From Cololabis saira (lineage: Eukaryota > Chordata > Actinopteri > Beloniformes > Belonidae): a stretch of 64,000 bases of DNA. The stretch is taken from the NCBI RefSeq assembly GCF_033807715.1, contig NC_084597.1, positions 5,102,666 through 5,166,665 on the forward strand. The letters run 5' to 3'. The translations under genes were made by a program, and so were the position numbers. The notes below the pieces were generated by a model that did not search any database, had not been told where the DNA came from, and saw only the letters and a program-made list of their open reading frames with translations. Position 1 is the first letter of the stretch. The number at the start of each line of letters is the position of its first letter. Of the stretch, positions 20,704-32,599 are shown piece after piece.

Positions 20704-21810
20704 TACGTTTTCTGAATTGCAGGCAAAAAATGCTATTTGAATTATAACATGTTTATAGATTCAGAGTGACATTGTCATTCAAATTTACTGCAGTTGAACT
20801 GTGATTGGTGCATTGTGTCGCCGTTCATCTGTGATTGTGTTCACTTTCATGGAAAACTGCTGAAGGATATTTCCTCTGCATGGTCCCCCCCCCCTACGCT
20901 AAGAGAGAAAACGCAAAAAGCCCAAATGGTTCTTGATCTTTCTACAACGAAAAAGAACACACTCTGTCGAGAGAGAGAGGCTTATTCCCCACAAAGTAAT
21001 ACAAGATTCAGTGATTTACTCTTCATGTACTGTGGCAAGAAAAAAATCGTATCAATTCCCATCCCTATACAGGACCCATGGGTGAGGGTCTACAGCCACC
21101 CCACATCCCTTCGGATCACCACATCTTGTGGGGATCTGGCCAGGGATTCCCCCAGGAGTCCAGGTACCAGGTCAGCAGGAGCCACCCAAGCATCCAGCAG
21201 TACCACCAGGTCCCAGGGAAAACCCACCACCGTCCACCAGGAGCTGAGCCCTCAACCGTAGCCGGCGAGAGAAGGGAGAGTGGGGAGAAAGGAGGAAGGA
21301 AATAATCAAGGCCACCGTGACCATATCGCACACACACACACCGACTTAATGACCAATGAGGACTGGTGAGCACATCTAGTCACATCAGGTCAGAAAGGTT
21401 ATCATTAAGTTAATAGAAAGTGGTGCAGCTGCATGCAGAGTGACAGAAGATATTACAGTGTGTTGTCACTCGTATTGTATCAATTACTTTTGAAATGTGC
21501 AACAGATCCAGGCTCAGTTGTATGTTTCATTTGGAGTTAGGCAATAAAAGGTTTCCAGATATTAATGAAAACAGCTAATCTATTTCTACAAGTAAATGGT
21601 ATTTTTTTCAAGTGTTATATATTCCGTAGGTTGGTCGAATGATTGATGTGCAAATAGGTTTTGGATTTCCAATTAAGAAGAATTGCTTTCTTGGGGATGG
21701 GTTAGAGTAAGAAGGACTGACTTCTATATTTAATTGGGAGAGATTGGTAAATTCAGTAAAATGACTTAGTTTACACAACAATGATGATAAAGGGATTCTG
21801 TAACTTTTTT
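20704..21810. other. No recognised feature
   Basis: A 155-codon open frame (20794-21261, plus) and overlapping frames on both strands cover a C/A-rich patch (21060-21310). I recognise no domain and would not call a gene. Confidence 0.35.
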
Positions 21811-22640
21811 AGGGCCCGAGCATTTACAGTGTGAAGGCCCTATTGTATCTGTAGGAATTTTTATTTTATTTTTTTCTCGTTTTTATTTTTCTGACGAAAT
21901 GACGGCCTTTTTGCCCCCCTAAACGTGCCCCAAAAAGTCAACAAATTTTGCACGCCAGGCCCGGCGAAAAGTTTGATATTTAATGGTTTGCATTAATGGG
22001 CGTGGCCTAATGGCTCAACAGCGCCCCCTAGAAAACTTTGTGCCTCAAGCCCCACAATACGGTTTGACGTACATGCACGAAAATTGGTACATACCTGTAT
22101 CATGTTGCAACTTAAAGAAAAGTTTCTTGCCGCTATGGCCGAAACCAAACAGGAAGTCGGCCATGTTGAATTAATCGTGTAAATTTGGCGCAATTTATGC
22201 CATTCCTTCGGCCGCTTCTTCGCCCGAACCGTAACGTGCATCCAGGTGTGTTATACATCAAAATCTCCATCCTGCGACGACGCGCATTACTATGACGATA
22301 GACGCCAAAAAGCGCGCCCCCCCATCATCTGAATGGTCCATACAGAAAAAAACTTCCTGCGGTTTGACATAAAGACTTGTGGGTGGTGTCATCGGACTCG
22401 GTTTTGAGTCCTTGAACATAATTGGTGCAAATTAACCCCGCCCCTTCTTCTGATTGGTCGATATTTGATAGTCCCTATTTTCTGCCATAACTTTTGAATG
22501 GTTTTATATAGAGAGTCGTGGGTGGTGTCATCCAATAAATGCCCAGGCCTGAATAATCTACATCAAGTCATACAAGCTTCCACTGCAGCCTGAACGTGCA
22601 CAAGGGTGCGAGAGCCCGTTCATCGCTGCTTGCAGCTTTA
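21811..22640 (-). mobile_element. Tandem-unit element with both ends (copy 4)
   Basis: Reading on the minus strand, it starts at 22640 with ttaaagctgcaagcagcgat and ends at 21811 with the hairpin end gtaaatgctcgggccct. It holds about two ~138-bp units (22355-22530) and a G/C-richer half that matches 56380-56910. With the 55769 copy it defines the complete element. No transposase. Confidence 0.8.
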
Positions 22641-23564
22641 ATTTTGTTTTGTTTTTGTCATAGAAAAGATATTATTACAGATTTTTGTCCTGAAATTAGG
22701 ATTGGGAGGGATTGTTGAATCACTTTCCCATCTGATTATCAGGAGGCCTGATTCTGTATCACCACTGGATCAAAGTTTGTAGATTCTTTTTTTTTTAATT
22801 TGTGATTTTCGTGATGTTTTTATCTTTGATTTGATTAAATATTACATATTTTAATTGTTGTTAATGTAGAAACTGTTTTCCTCCAATTCCAAACACGTCT
22901 CTGTTCATGATATGTAATCTATTGAACAAGAAGTGTTCAATTTTGGGAGTGCAGGCTGCTGCCCTCCCCCAAAAACCAAAAACATTGCTTTGTGCCTGAA
23001 TCCTCCCAAAAAGCACCTTGGTAATCCACAAATCTGCTGGCAAATTGTTTTGGGAATTGATGAAATAAAAGATTAAGTGTTTTGGGAGAATACTCAGCCT
23101 TATGCACGGCATAAAGAGGGTGCAGCTTATCAAAATCATGCCGATCAGGGAGAAAATTAATTCTCAAGTTTACTAAAATATTAATATATATTAATATATT
23201 ACAATATATATTAATAATAAAAAATGATTCTCATTTGTTGGGCATCTGCTACCACCAAGCGCTCACTTACGTCCACCTCAAGAACAGTGAATTGTTATTT
23301 CCAATCACATGCTTGTTCTTACAGGATTCTGTTTATGATGAAATGGTCAGCACAGATACTGACATACAGACTTTTATTAGGCGTTATTTACGTTATTGGT
23401 TATTTTAATATTCAGTCTTGTTGGGATTTTTTTCCATTTGGAATCGGGAATAAGCGATGGGAGAGAAAAGGAAGTAATATATATGATGTTTACAAGCTAA
23501 AAAAATGTTTCATTGTCGTTCACTGTAAATCACAGATACATTTTTATACAAATATGAATATATT
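22641..23564. other. No recognised gene or repeat
   Basis: Includes minus-strand open frames at 22861-23167 that I could not match to any family. Confidence 0.35.
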
Positions 23565-23843
23565 GAATGTTCTGAAACACCAGATCAAACAAGTTTTATT
23601 AAGGGCAGACACTCTTCTACTAATACTCGTAGACTACTTAATATTATAGATCATTTGAATATCAATAAACAGGAAATGACTATTATATCTCTAGATGCAG
23701 AAAAAGCATTCGATCGGGAAATTTCTATTGACAACTTTACACAAATTTGGATTTGGCAAATCTTTTATCGACTGGATAAAGATATTATATAGCTCTCCCA
23801 AGGCATGTGTAAGGACAAACGATCAAATTTCAACAAGCTTTAA
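23565..23843 (+). pseudogene. L1-type LINE reverse-transcriptase fragment
   Basis: With frame changes the plus strand reads DQTSFIKGRHSSTNTRRLLN, IISLDAEKAFDR, then SPKACVRTNDQISTSF. These correspond to the start of the RT fingers/palm in L1-like elements (LDAEKAFDR contains the first catalytic Asp). The fragment has frameshifts and ends at the MITE starting at 23844. Confidence 0.75.
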
Positions 23844-24232
23844 TAGGGCTGAAGGATTTTTGAAAATAATCTAATTGCAATTTTTTTCCTCAATATTGCG
23901 ATTGTGATTTAATATGTGATTATTTTTTCAAGGTCCTGTTCTCATGTATTTTTCAACTACACAAGCAATAAATCAGTCTGTTTTATAATAAACAATGTCA
24001 GATTTATTTAAAGCACAGATTACAACAATAAAAGTGTTATGGGTCGTTCTCTCTGAACCCAATCGCACGACAAAAAACCGGGTTAAACTTTAGCCAAAAC
24101 AAGGTGTAGTTTAATAGAAAAACACAGAAAAACTCCCACGGGGAACAAAAAACCTTCTTCACAGGGAACTCAGAACTTCTTCACAAATAACTCAAAAGTC
24201 ACAGGGAGAAAAAAAACAGTGCTCGTGGTGCT
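23844..24232 (+). mobile_element. hAT-like MITE, TAGGGCTGAAC-type end (partial copy)
   Basis: Starts tagggctgaaggatttttga and matches the left half of the complete element at 43148-44014, including tgttatgggtcgttctctct and acaaaaaaccttcttcacag. The right half is missing or too diverged to see. Confidence 0.7.
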
Positions 24233-24584
24233 CGTTCACCTGCATGCTCGCTCCACAGTTTTGGGGTTTAGATAGTCGCGGTAGCCTAGCCTAGCTGTGA
24301 TTGGGTCCCGGAACCTGGGATAGTTGCTGCTCGTGTCTCTGCCTGTTCATGTCTGTTTGTTTTTTTCTCTTGCAGATTTCCAGTGCTCTTTGTGCGTTTC
24401 CATATGTTTTTCGCGTCTTGGACTAGCAGCAGATGTCACCCCTCACCCCCAAAAAGAAAAAAAAAAAAAATGGGTATGTATGTATGTATATATATTAATA
24501 AAATAAATATATGTGATATATTTAAAGATATATCGTATATATTTTATATCAAAAATGCATATATATAATATATATATATGTTAC
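24233..24584. other. No recognised feature; A/T-rich patch
   Basis: Bases 24475-24580 are almost pure A/T with TATA-like steps. Nothing else recognised. Confidence 0.35.
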
Positions 24585-25455
24585 GGCTAATGTAGAAAAA
24601 CGGCTATTTTGCAAAGTACATACATTTTTAAGCTCATGGTGCGCGGAAATCACATTTTTTATCATCTCTCCAGTCTCGATGCTCCAGTCAGCTCCATACA
24701 ATTGTCTCGAGCTGACAGGAGTATGCCATGGCAATTATAGCAATTATTCTGAGTCCAAATCCCATGCAGTATATTCCTCAATTGAGTATTCCGAAACGAA
24801 TAATGCAAACTACAGATCACGTCATTGGCACCCCAGAATAGAGCGTTGCCACCGAGGTGGCAAAGCATCCGCTCTACCAGCCTTATAGGTCTTGGAAATG
24901 TACTGTAAATATCCAGTGTGACAGTCTTTGTGAGGAAACATCTATTCCACCTTCTCTTTGCACCTCCAAAACAGACAAACAGTTGTTACGTCTCTCTCAT
25001 GGAAGGTGAAGGTCCTAAACCCGAATCGCACAAACCCGAAGCGCGCGCATGATGAGATGAGGTCTCTCCTCCTCCATTTGCACAAATTGATGAAACCAAA
25101 ACAAACTAAGCAAACGTAATTAATTTGGTAGATAGAGTCCAGTTACTATAGAATAGCCTACAGTTCAGTTGAATGGATGAAATTCGCGCTTCAAACCGGT
25201 CACTTACAGTCGCCAATCAGTGCAGTTGGTGCGTAGCAGCCAATGGAAGAAGCCCATCTGCTGCACATGCTTGTTGTTGACAAGGCTGTTTATGGCTGTT
25301 GAAGAAGAATAACGTTACACTCCCTGAAAAAGTGTCGGGCCTGACACATCCAAAGCATTAACCGGCTATTGCCGTTTTTCTACATTAGCCGCCCTGACGG
25401 TTATTTTGCATATTAGCCGGCTATTTTGCAAAATAGCCGTTTTTCTACATTAACC
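24585..25455. mobile_element. Inverted-repeat element, GGCTAATGTAGAAAAACGG ends
   Basis: The left end ggctaatgtagaaaaacggc continuing ttttgcaaa is mirrored by tttgcaaaatagccg and tttttctacattaacc at the right. Near the right end the motif is repeated (25365-25450) with gccggctattttgc. No target duplication could be confirmed because a Tigger element begins 7 bp later. No coding sequence recognised. Confidence 0.7.
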
Positions 25456-25680
25456 TATATACCGTATTTTTGCAACCATAAGGCGCACATAAAATTCTTT
25501 TTTCTTTTTAAAAATGTGCTGCGCGCCCAATGAAACGGTGTGCCGTATCTATTACCTGTATTACGGTAATGTAAGGCGGACGTAAAGGGAGAAGGGGGCG
25601 TGTGAAGCACCTGTGAGTTGCGGACGTGAATGAGACCATCCTCAGACTGAAAGCAGTAGCGCTGGCGGAAGAAATGAAAA

Positions 25681-26505
25681 TTGAAAATTTTCATGGAGGT
25701 CCATCTTGGTGCTTTCGCTTTCGCTTCACGGTGCCAGCGCAGCAGCTGCGCCCGGCGGATTATATGGAAAAGATGGAGAGCTTGCACTCATTCTGCAGCT
25801 GACACATCACCAACAAACACATCCAGCCCAGACACATCACCAACATGGACGGGGTGCCGCTCACGTTCCACATGCCGATGAATCACAAGGTGGAGTTAAC
25901 GGGGACCCGCGCGGTGATAGATGGGACCCGCGCGGTGGAGAGACGGGACCTGCGCGGTGGAGAGACGGGACCCGCGCGGTGGAGAGACGGGACCCGCGCG
26001 GTGGAGAGACGGGACCTGCGCGGTGGAGAGACGGGACCTGCGCGGTGGAGAGACGGGACCCGCGCGGTGGAGAGACGGGACCCGCGCGGTGGGGGATCCA
26101 CACAACGGGGTATGAAAAGTCGTAATTTATCGTTGTGCTTGCCTGCCACGCTGATGGACAGAAACTGCCGCCTATGGTGATTTTTAAAAGAAAAACTTTG
26201 CCTAAAGACGTTTCCAGCCGGAGTCATTATAAAGGCGAATGAAAAGGGCTGGATGGATGAAGGCATGATGATCCAGTGGCTGAGGCAGGTCTATGTGCGG
26301 CGACCCGGTGTTTTTTTTCACACATGCGTGGGCTAACGTGTCTGCTGGGACTGTTGTTCGGGCTTTTGCAAAAGCCGGCATTTCCGAGGCGCCGCACGGC
26401 ACAGAAAGTGACTCTGACAGCGGGGAAATTCGGACTGGCGCAGCTGAATTAGCGGAGATCTTTAATGCAGAAACAGAGGATGAGGACTTTGAAGGGTTTG
26501 ATTAA
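25681..26505 (+). pseudogene. Broken pogo/Tigger transposase
   Basis: Recognisable pieces in order are: GGPSWCFRFRF, the start of the CENP-B-type DNA-binding region (25699 on); NMDGVPLTFHMP, which carries the first Asp of the DDE/D catalytic set (25843); VLACHADGQKLPPMVIFKRK (26137); FPAGVIIKANEKGWMDEGMM in another frame (26213); and the acidic C-terminus ending FNAETEDEDFEGFD with a stop at 26505. The region carrying the remaining catalytic acids is deleted after VYVRRPG. Frameshifts, that deletion and the minisatellite make it non-functional. Confidence 0.85.
25902..26094 (+). repeat. 22-bp minisatellite inside the transposase gene, nine units
   Basis: Units read gggacccgcgcggtgg followed by agagac; about a third carry cctgcg instead of cccgcg. 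The unit corresponds to the transposase codons for G-T-R-A-V just after the NMDGVPLTF block. Because 22 is not a multiple of three, each unit shifts frame. The array is strongly G/C-rich compared with its surroundings. Confidence 0.92.
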
Positions 26506-26755
26506 TGTAAAAACTGAAATAAAATACAATCAAACTAAGTTTTGCTGCCGCTCTATTTTTAAATAAGCACACGTGTGTGCTTGTGTTTGTGTGTTCTGCA
26601 GCGCGCGTGTGTGTTTTGCGGCGCGCGTGTGTGCAGCTCCGTGTCTGTAGACTGCGCCTTTTGGGACGTATGTGTGTTTTAAATCCAAAAATTACACACA
26701 AAAATGAGGGTGTGCCTTTTCACACGGTGCGCCGAATGGTCGTGAAAATACGGTA

Positions 26756-27384
26756 TATTTGGTTCTTACCAACATGGTATTAGCCATTAATAAACATGCA
26801 GACAAAAATAAAAAAAGAAACAGCATATAAATATTCATGGCTCATCTCTTTGTCAGCCAACTCTTTTATAGGCCATTGAATAGTAAAGTTTTCTCAACAC
26901 CTCTTTCATCTCAGAGGTAGGAACAAAGCGCTGTTGTGATATGACCCATCAAGCTGAGGATATATTTGGTGCCAAAGCAAATACTGCCTTATAACCGACC
27001 AACAAAGATTATTTAACAAGACAGTGGTGATAGCTGAACATCTTTTCATGAGCAGATGTTGGTTTGGATCTTCTGAATTATCAGTGTTTTCTTCTCATTT
27101 ATTTTTGCCTGGGCAACTGTAACTCAAGTCCTGTCGTTTTCACATTTGGTAAGTTAAGGGGGGCTGGATCATTTATTACTTTGAAAAATGTTAAAAGCAT
27201 TTGTGAAAACATACAAAAACATGAAATCCAATCCAAATGGCTATTATAAAAACAATACTTCCTAGTGTTTACCTTTTAAAAACCCTCCATGTAGCAGTAC
27301 CACTTCACAGGGGAAGAGTATCACAAGACACTTCATATGAAGTGAGTCTTTAGTGGGGAATAGTATAACAATGTATGTTGTCGG
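26756..27384. other. No recognised feature
   Basis: Apparently unique A/T-rich DNA. Confidence 0.35.
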
Positions 27385-27851
27385 TAGAGATGGGCGGTAT
27401 GGACTAAAAAATGTATCACGATAATTTCTGGCATTTATCCCGATAACGATAAAAATGACGATAAAAAAAATACAACTCCACCTTTTTAACTATAAATCTA
27501 TCACCACATTTCAGAAACCTTCCTTCCTTCCTTCCTTCCTTCCTTCCTTCCTTCCTTCCTTCCTTCCTTCCTTCCTTCCTTCCTTCCTTCCTTCCTTCCT
27601 TCCTTCCTTCCTTCCTTCCTTCCTTCCTTCCTTCCTTCCTTCCTTCCTTCCTTCCTTCCTTCCTTCCTTCCTTCCTTCCTTCCTTCACGCACACGTACGT
27701 TGTGTGTGGATTTAACGCAGAACCATAAATCCGACTTTACACAAAAACGTCATCAACGAGAATTTATCGTTTTTACCGTGAGATACAAATTCTTACCGTG
27801 GGGAATTTTTTGGACGGTTTATCGTGAGCGGTAAAATATCGCCCATTCCTA
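27385..27851 (+). mobile_element. Microsatellite-bearing hAT-like MITE (copy 4, shortest)
   Basis: Begins tagagatgggcggtatgg and ends atcgcccattccta. The array (27519-27685) is a pure TTCC run, followed by cacgtacgttgtgtgtgg and accataaatccgac. The flanking 8-mers gttgtcgg and ctactcgg share five positions, so the target duplication is eroded or absent. Confidence 0.82.
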
Positions 27852-28622
27852 CTACTCGGCACGTTAGACCCCTAGTGGAAAATCACCAAACCGAGGCGAG
27901 CCGGGCCGAGTAGGTACTAGTAGAAAAGCTGTTGACACCACAATCCATCCATTATCATCTCTGAGGGTTTCAAACTCTCCTTTTTGTTTTTGATTTATAT
28001 ATTTTCCATCAGTTACCTTATTATTATTATACCATTATTATTTTCCTTTGAGGATTCATCAAATTTAATTGAATTCAATGCCAGTATATAATAATTATAG
28101 CATACTAACGACCTACCATGTATGCATCATTAAAATCTTCGACAAAAGTGTGATCCTGTCCATGTTATTTATTCTGAACACTCATAAATAATTTAAGTAT
28201 TTCATTAAGGTTGACATCCATCTAATGTATCCTGCATGAAGGTCACAGACATTTTCACACAGGCAAATGTAATGCACCTGACCTCCCACACAAGTTACTT
28301 AAACACCATAAAGCAGCAATCTCCTCCGTTGCCGTCTCCCTTCCATTCAGCTCAATGCCATTTATCTCCTCTTAACTTTCTTTGATAGGTCATTAAACTG
28401 GTCTGAGAACCATAAAGTAAAGTACTGAATCATGTCACATGTTCCATCGTCTGGCATGTCTCATCTGGGCCAGAGGGGCTGGAGTGCATGTGGCCGCCAC
28501 ATAACGTTTTATATAATAATTGAAGTGGCCGAGCCATGAGACTCATTCGGAGACAATAAATTGATATCTAAGAGAAGGGATGAGGAGCAGCGATAGTTAA
28601 GGGTGCTGGAGCTGGACAGAGC
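27852..28622. other. No recognised repeat; intron-like DNA
   Basis: After a short CCGAGTAGGTACTAGT-type element remnant (27855-27935), the sequence is evenly composed and lacks recognised elements. It could hold conserved noncoding sequence. Confidence 0.35.
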
Positions 28623-28630
28623 CTGAGAGC

Positions 28631-29636
28631 TAGGGGTGGAACAATATATCGTGCCACGAAATTTCACGATACAAAAACGTCACGAAACGTGTCGTGGAGG
28701 TGACAAACTGTATCGCGATATTGGGTTATTAATATTAATCTATTGTGTTGACTAGTAACGCACATCCGACCGCGACCGCGCGGACCAAAATCTTACTCCG
28801 CTCAGAAGAAACTAGTCCCGTTTTGAACTCTGAACTTTTACTGATGTAAGTCTGGTGTAGAGTTAAGCCTTACCTTATTAAATTAAACCTTTTTCAGGTC
28901 GTGAGTAGGATAAACACGGGGACAACTTCTGCTGAGTTCCAGTGTACTTTAATGTCCCTCAACAGTGTAGGATTTTAGAACATCAACACAGCACCTAGTG
29001 CCGTACTGTGGCGTATCACTCCGCCCAATCTAAAACAGACTAATCACTACAGATAAACTGACTAGTGTCATTATAGTCCCTGATTTACATCAGAATATAA
29101 AGAATATATTTATAAAATAATGAACCCTGAATTACCAAAATAACCTTCTTAACAAAAATAAATCTCCTCTTACACTTATAAGGTGAGCATGAATCAATCT
29201 TTTTTATGATGTAAAATTGTATGTATTTATTTACTTTTATTTATTTATTTAATTTTAGTTGTTACATTTCTGGAAAAGAAAAAAGTCAAGTCACACATGA
29301 GAGAAACTATTCAGTTTGTGTCTAAATATTTGTACTTGTATGAAACTGAAGATCATAATGCAAACCTGACATTTACTTTTAGTTCAGTTTGTGGAAAATG
29401 GTTGGCCTGGCTTTCTCTTTAAAACTTAAACAGTTATAAAGCATTACAAACTGGAACAATAGGGCAAACGCACAGTATTGTTTTGTATTTTGTGTCTTTC
29501 AAATAAAAGACCATTTTTTCCAGTCATATGTTCCTCATTCAAGGTTGTTAAAAAAATACTGCTATAATATCGTATCGTTATTGTGACCTCAATATCGTGT
29601 ATCGTATCGTGAGATTAGTGTATCGTTACATCCCTA
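28631..29636 (+). mobile_element. hAT-like MITE, TAGGGGTG(G/T)AACAATATATCG ends (copy 1)
   Basis: Begins taggggtggaacaatatatc and ends agtgtatcgttacatcccta. The flanking 8-mers ctgagagc (28623-28630) and ctaagagc (29637-29644) differ by one base. It gives the uninterrupted sequence for the copy split at 45688-51517. Confidence 0.85.
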
Positions 29637-29644
29637 CTAAGAGC

Positions 29645-30675
29645 AGACTCCAGGATATCTGCTGCAATCCCTGTTTCTTTCTTGCGGCTTCAGCGCAGCA
29701 GCTTGCTCTAGTTTCCAGAAACATCATCATGCTCGTGCAGCAGCGCGGGCTGAATCAGCACAGTCTAAAAGGTGAGCCCTGTCCTACCAGATGAACACGT
29801 CGGTCTTTGCAGAGCTGAGGAATGACAAACTCTCAGCGGGAACACTTCTGCAAATCTGCCACTAAGCAGTAAAGTCCTCTGTTGATGTTGTATGCGATTA
29901 CAGAGAGTAAGGGGAAAAGGCAAACCGGGCTTTTTTCCCTGTCTATTGTGAAAGTCTATACTGATTTTGTATAAATATTAATTCGCTTGTCTCAGAACAA
30001 CGCTCACTTCTTACCCTCGCCTGGTACTCCAGACTCAAAGTATCAAAGGGCCTGTTCTTTGAGAGAGTTGTCAGGATTGTATCTTCAGAATGTTGGCAGC
30101 GCTGTGAAGTTGTGCGTTTAACAGTCCGCTGACAGAACGTAATGGAACTTTAAAGACTAATCGAGAGTGCTGAATAGAGCATTAAAAGTTGCTGCCGTCA
30201 CGCCGAGCTTAGGCAGACAGTCACATTGCTGACTGTGTGTCAGAAAATTCAAACTAAGTGACCAATCAATTAGAGGGCACCCACCTATTTGTAAGGAAGG
30301 CCTTAGATGAAGCTATTAAAAAGCACTCTGCTGTAGCTCTTATTCACAGCGTCTATTTTTCAAAGCAAATGCTTCTTAGAATGGTTGTAAAATGCTTTTG
30401 CCCATTTACTTTCTTTTTTCACTCTGCATGAATGTAGAGAGCAGTAAGGGACATAATTTGGAATAGAAAAGAGGGCAATACTGTAAAAAATGACAATAAT
30501 GAAAAAAGCAACGTTTTAGAGAACACAATAATGAAAATGAAATGTGACGTATACTTTTTATTTATTTGACTTTATGAAGTGCCGTGTTTGCTATTGTTAT
30601 GTTTTCTGAAAGGTTGCTTTGTCTTTTACTATTGTGTTATGCAGTCATTTCGTACAGTATTAGGTAAAAAAAACA
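29645..30675. other. No recognised repeat; intron-like DNA
   Basis: Continues the unique sequence left of the 28631 MITE. An exon-like segment (29654-29771, plus; ctccag before, AAAAG|gtgagc after) is open but matches nothing known and lies on the strand opposite the BRINP exon. Confidence 0.35.
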
Positions 30676-30683
30676 CTGACAAC

Positions 30684-30911
30684 TAGGGCTGGGCGGTATG
30701 GACTAAAAAATGTATCACAATAATTTCTGGCATTTATCCTGATAACGATAAAAATGACGATAAAAAAATACCAATTCAACTCCACCTTTGTAACTATAAA
30801 TCTATCACCACATTCAGTCTTTGGAGCCAAATCACTGCTCTAAAAGATACTAAATACTAAACTACAACAATTAAATTGAATTGATCCTTTTTTCTTTCTT
30901 TCTGGTTCATT

Positions 30912-30955
<44 letters not shown>

Positions 30956-31254
30956 TCATATTTCTCTCTTTCTTTCTTTCTCATATTTCTTTCTTTCTTT
31001 CTCATATTTCTTTCTTTCTTTCTCATATTTCTTTCTTTCTTGCTCATATTTCTTTCTTTCTTTCTTGCTCATATTTCTTTCTTGCTCATATTTCTTTCTT
31101 TCTTTCTTGCTCATATTTCTTTCTTTCTTTCTTTCTTTCTTTCTTGCTCATATTTCTTTCTTTCTTTCTTGCTCATATTTCTTTCTTTCTTTCTTGCTCA
31201 TATTTCTTTCTTTCTTTCTTGCTCATATTTCTTTCTTTCTTTCTTGCTCATATT

Positions 31255-31286
<32 letters not shown>

Positions 31287-31540
31287 GCTCATATTTCTTT
31301 CTTTCTTTCTTTCTTTCTTGCTCATATTTCTTTCTTTCTTTCTTGCTCATATTTCTTTCTTTCTTTCTTGCTCATATTTCTTTCTTTCTTTCTTGCTCAT
31401 ATTTCTTTCTTTCTTTCTTTCTTTCTTTCTTGCTCATATTTCTTTCTTTCTTTCTTGCTCATATTTCTTTCTTTCTTTCTTGCTCATATTTCTTTCTTTC
31501 TTTCTTGCTCATATTTCTTTCTTTCTTTCTTGCTCATATT

Positions 31541-31572
<32 letters not shown>

Positions 31573-32500
31573 GCTCATATTTCTTTCTTTCTTTCTTTCT
31601 TTCTTGCTCATATTTCTTTCTTTCTTTCTTGCTCATATTTCTTTCTTTCTTTCTTGCTCATATTTCTTTCTTTCTTTCTTGCTCATATTTCTTTCTTTCT
31701 TTCTTGCTCATATTTCTTTCTTTCTTTCTTGCTCATATTTCTTTCTTTCTTTCTTTCTTTCTTTCTTGCTCATATTTCTTTCTTTCTTTCTTGCTCATAT
31801 TTCTTTCTTTCTTTCTTTCTTTCTTGCTCATATTTCTTTCTTTCTTTCTTTCTTTCTTGCTCATATTTCTTTCTTTCTTTCTTGCTCATATTTCTTTCTT
31901 TCTTTCTTGCTCATATTTCTTTCTTTCTTTCTTGCTCATATTTCTTTCTTTCTTTCTTTCTTTCTTTCTTGCTCATATTTCTTTCTTTCTTTCTTGCTCA
32001 TATTTCTTTCTTGCTTTCTTGCTCATATTTCTTTCTTGCTTTCTTGCTCATATTTCTTTCTTGCTTTCTTGCTCATATTTCTTTCTTGCTTTCTTGCTCA
32101 TATTTCTTTCTTGCTTTCTTGCTCATATTTCTTTCTTGCTCATATTTCTTTCTTGCTCATATTTCTTTCTTGCTCATATTTCTTTCTTGCTCATATTTCT
32201 TTCTTGCTCATATTTCTTTCTTGCTCATATTTCTTTCTCTTTCTTTCTTGCTCATATTCCTTCCTTCCTTCCTTCCTTCCTTCCTTCCTTCCTTCCTTCC
32301 TTCCTTCCTTCCTTCCTTCCTTCCTTCCTTCCTTCCTTCCTTCCTTCCTTCCTTCCTTCCTTCCTTCCTTCCTTCCTTCCTTCCTTCCTTCCTTAACCGT
32401 AAATCTGACTACACAAAAACGTCAACGGGAATTTATCATTTTTATCGTGGGGAATTTTTTTGACGGTATATCGTGAACGGTAAAATATCACCCATTCCTA
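30684..32500 (+). mobile_element. Microsatellite-bearing hAT-like MITE (copy 5) with a 1.5-kb array
   Basis: Begins tagggctgggcggtatgg and ends atcacccattccta. An exact 8-bp duplication ctgacaac flanks it (30676-30683, 32501-32508). The interior is almost entirely array. The Harbinger-like part is reduced to a diverged aaccgtaaatctgac. Confidence 0.92.
30891..32394 (+). repeat. Higher-order TTTC / GCTCATA array passing into (TTCC)n
   Basis: TTTC runs are punctuated by gctcata. Successive gctcata markers are 17, 25, 33 or 41 bp apart, that is 17 plus a multiple of 4, so variation comes from gain or loss of TTTC units between markers. Toward the right the marker spacing shortens to 17. The last ~140 bp is pure TTCC. 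The long open frames (up to 531 codons) are products of the stop-free repeat. Confidence 0.95.
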
Positions 32501-32599
32501 CTGACAACATATATTTTTTAACTAATGTTTATGGTTCATATGTTTTAAAGTGGGAGCGACTCACTGCCATTTGTCGGGTTTAATAGTGGGAATGTGGGT

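Larger units (their letters stand above)
25462..26753 (+). mobile_element. pogo/Tigger-type DNA transposon relic
   Basis: Terminal inverted repeats ccgtatttttgcaacc-ataaggcgcac and gtgcgccgaatggtcg-tgaaaatacgg are bounded by TA on both sides (25460-25461, 26754-26755), the Tc1/mariner target signature. Between them lie pieces of a pogo-family transposase and a 22-bp minisatellite. Confidence 0.85.

Noticed and set aside
20794..21310. 155-codon proline/serine-rich open frame as a gene
   Set aside because: No domain, overlapping open frames on both strands, low-complexity composition.
22861..23167. Minus-strand open frames considered as an L1 C-terminal piece
   Set aside because: The motifs expected for L1 at that position could not be aligned; only the nearby plus-strand RT fragment (23565-23843) is supported.
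24827..24888. Possible tRNA-like fold (gttgccaccgaggtggca)
   Set aside because: The stem is only local; no acceptor stem or complete A and B boxes could be drawn.
29654..29771. Exon-like segment with AG before and GTGAGC after
   Set aside because: No family match, weak pyrimidine tract, and on the strand opposite the only recognised gene; AG...GT pairs occur by chance in this much sequence.
30881..32476. Open frames of 439-531 codons with phenylalanine/leucine/serine-rich protein
   Set aside because: They are translations of a TTTC/GCTCATA array, open in all three frames simply because the repeat has no stops.
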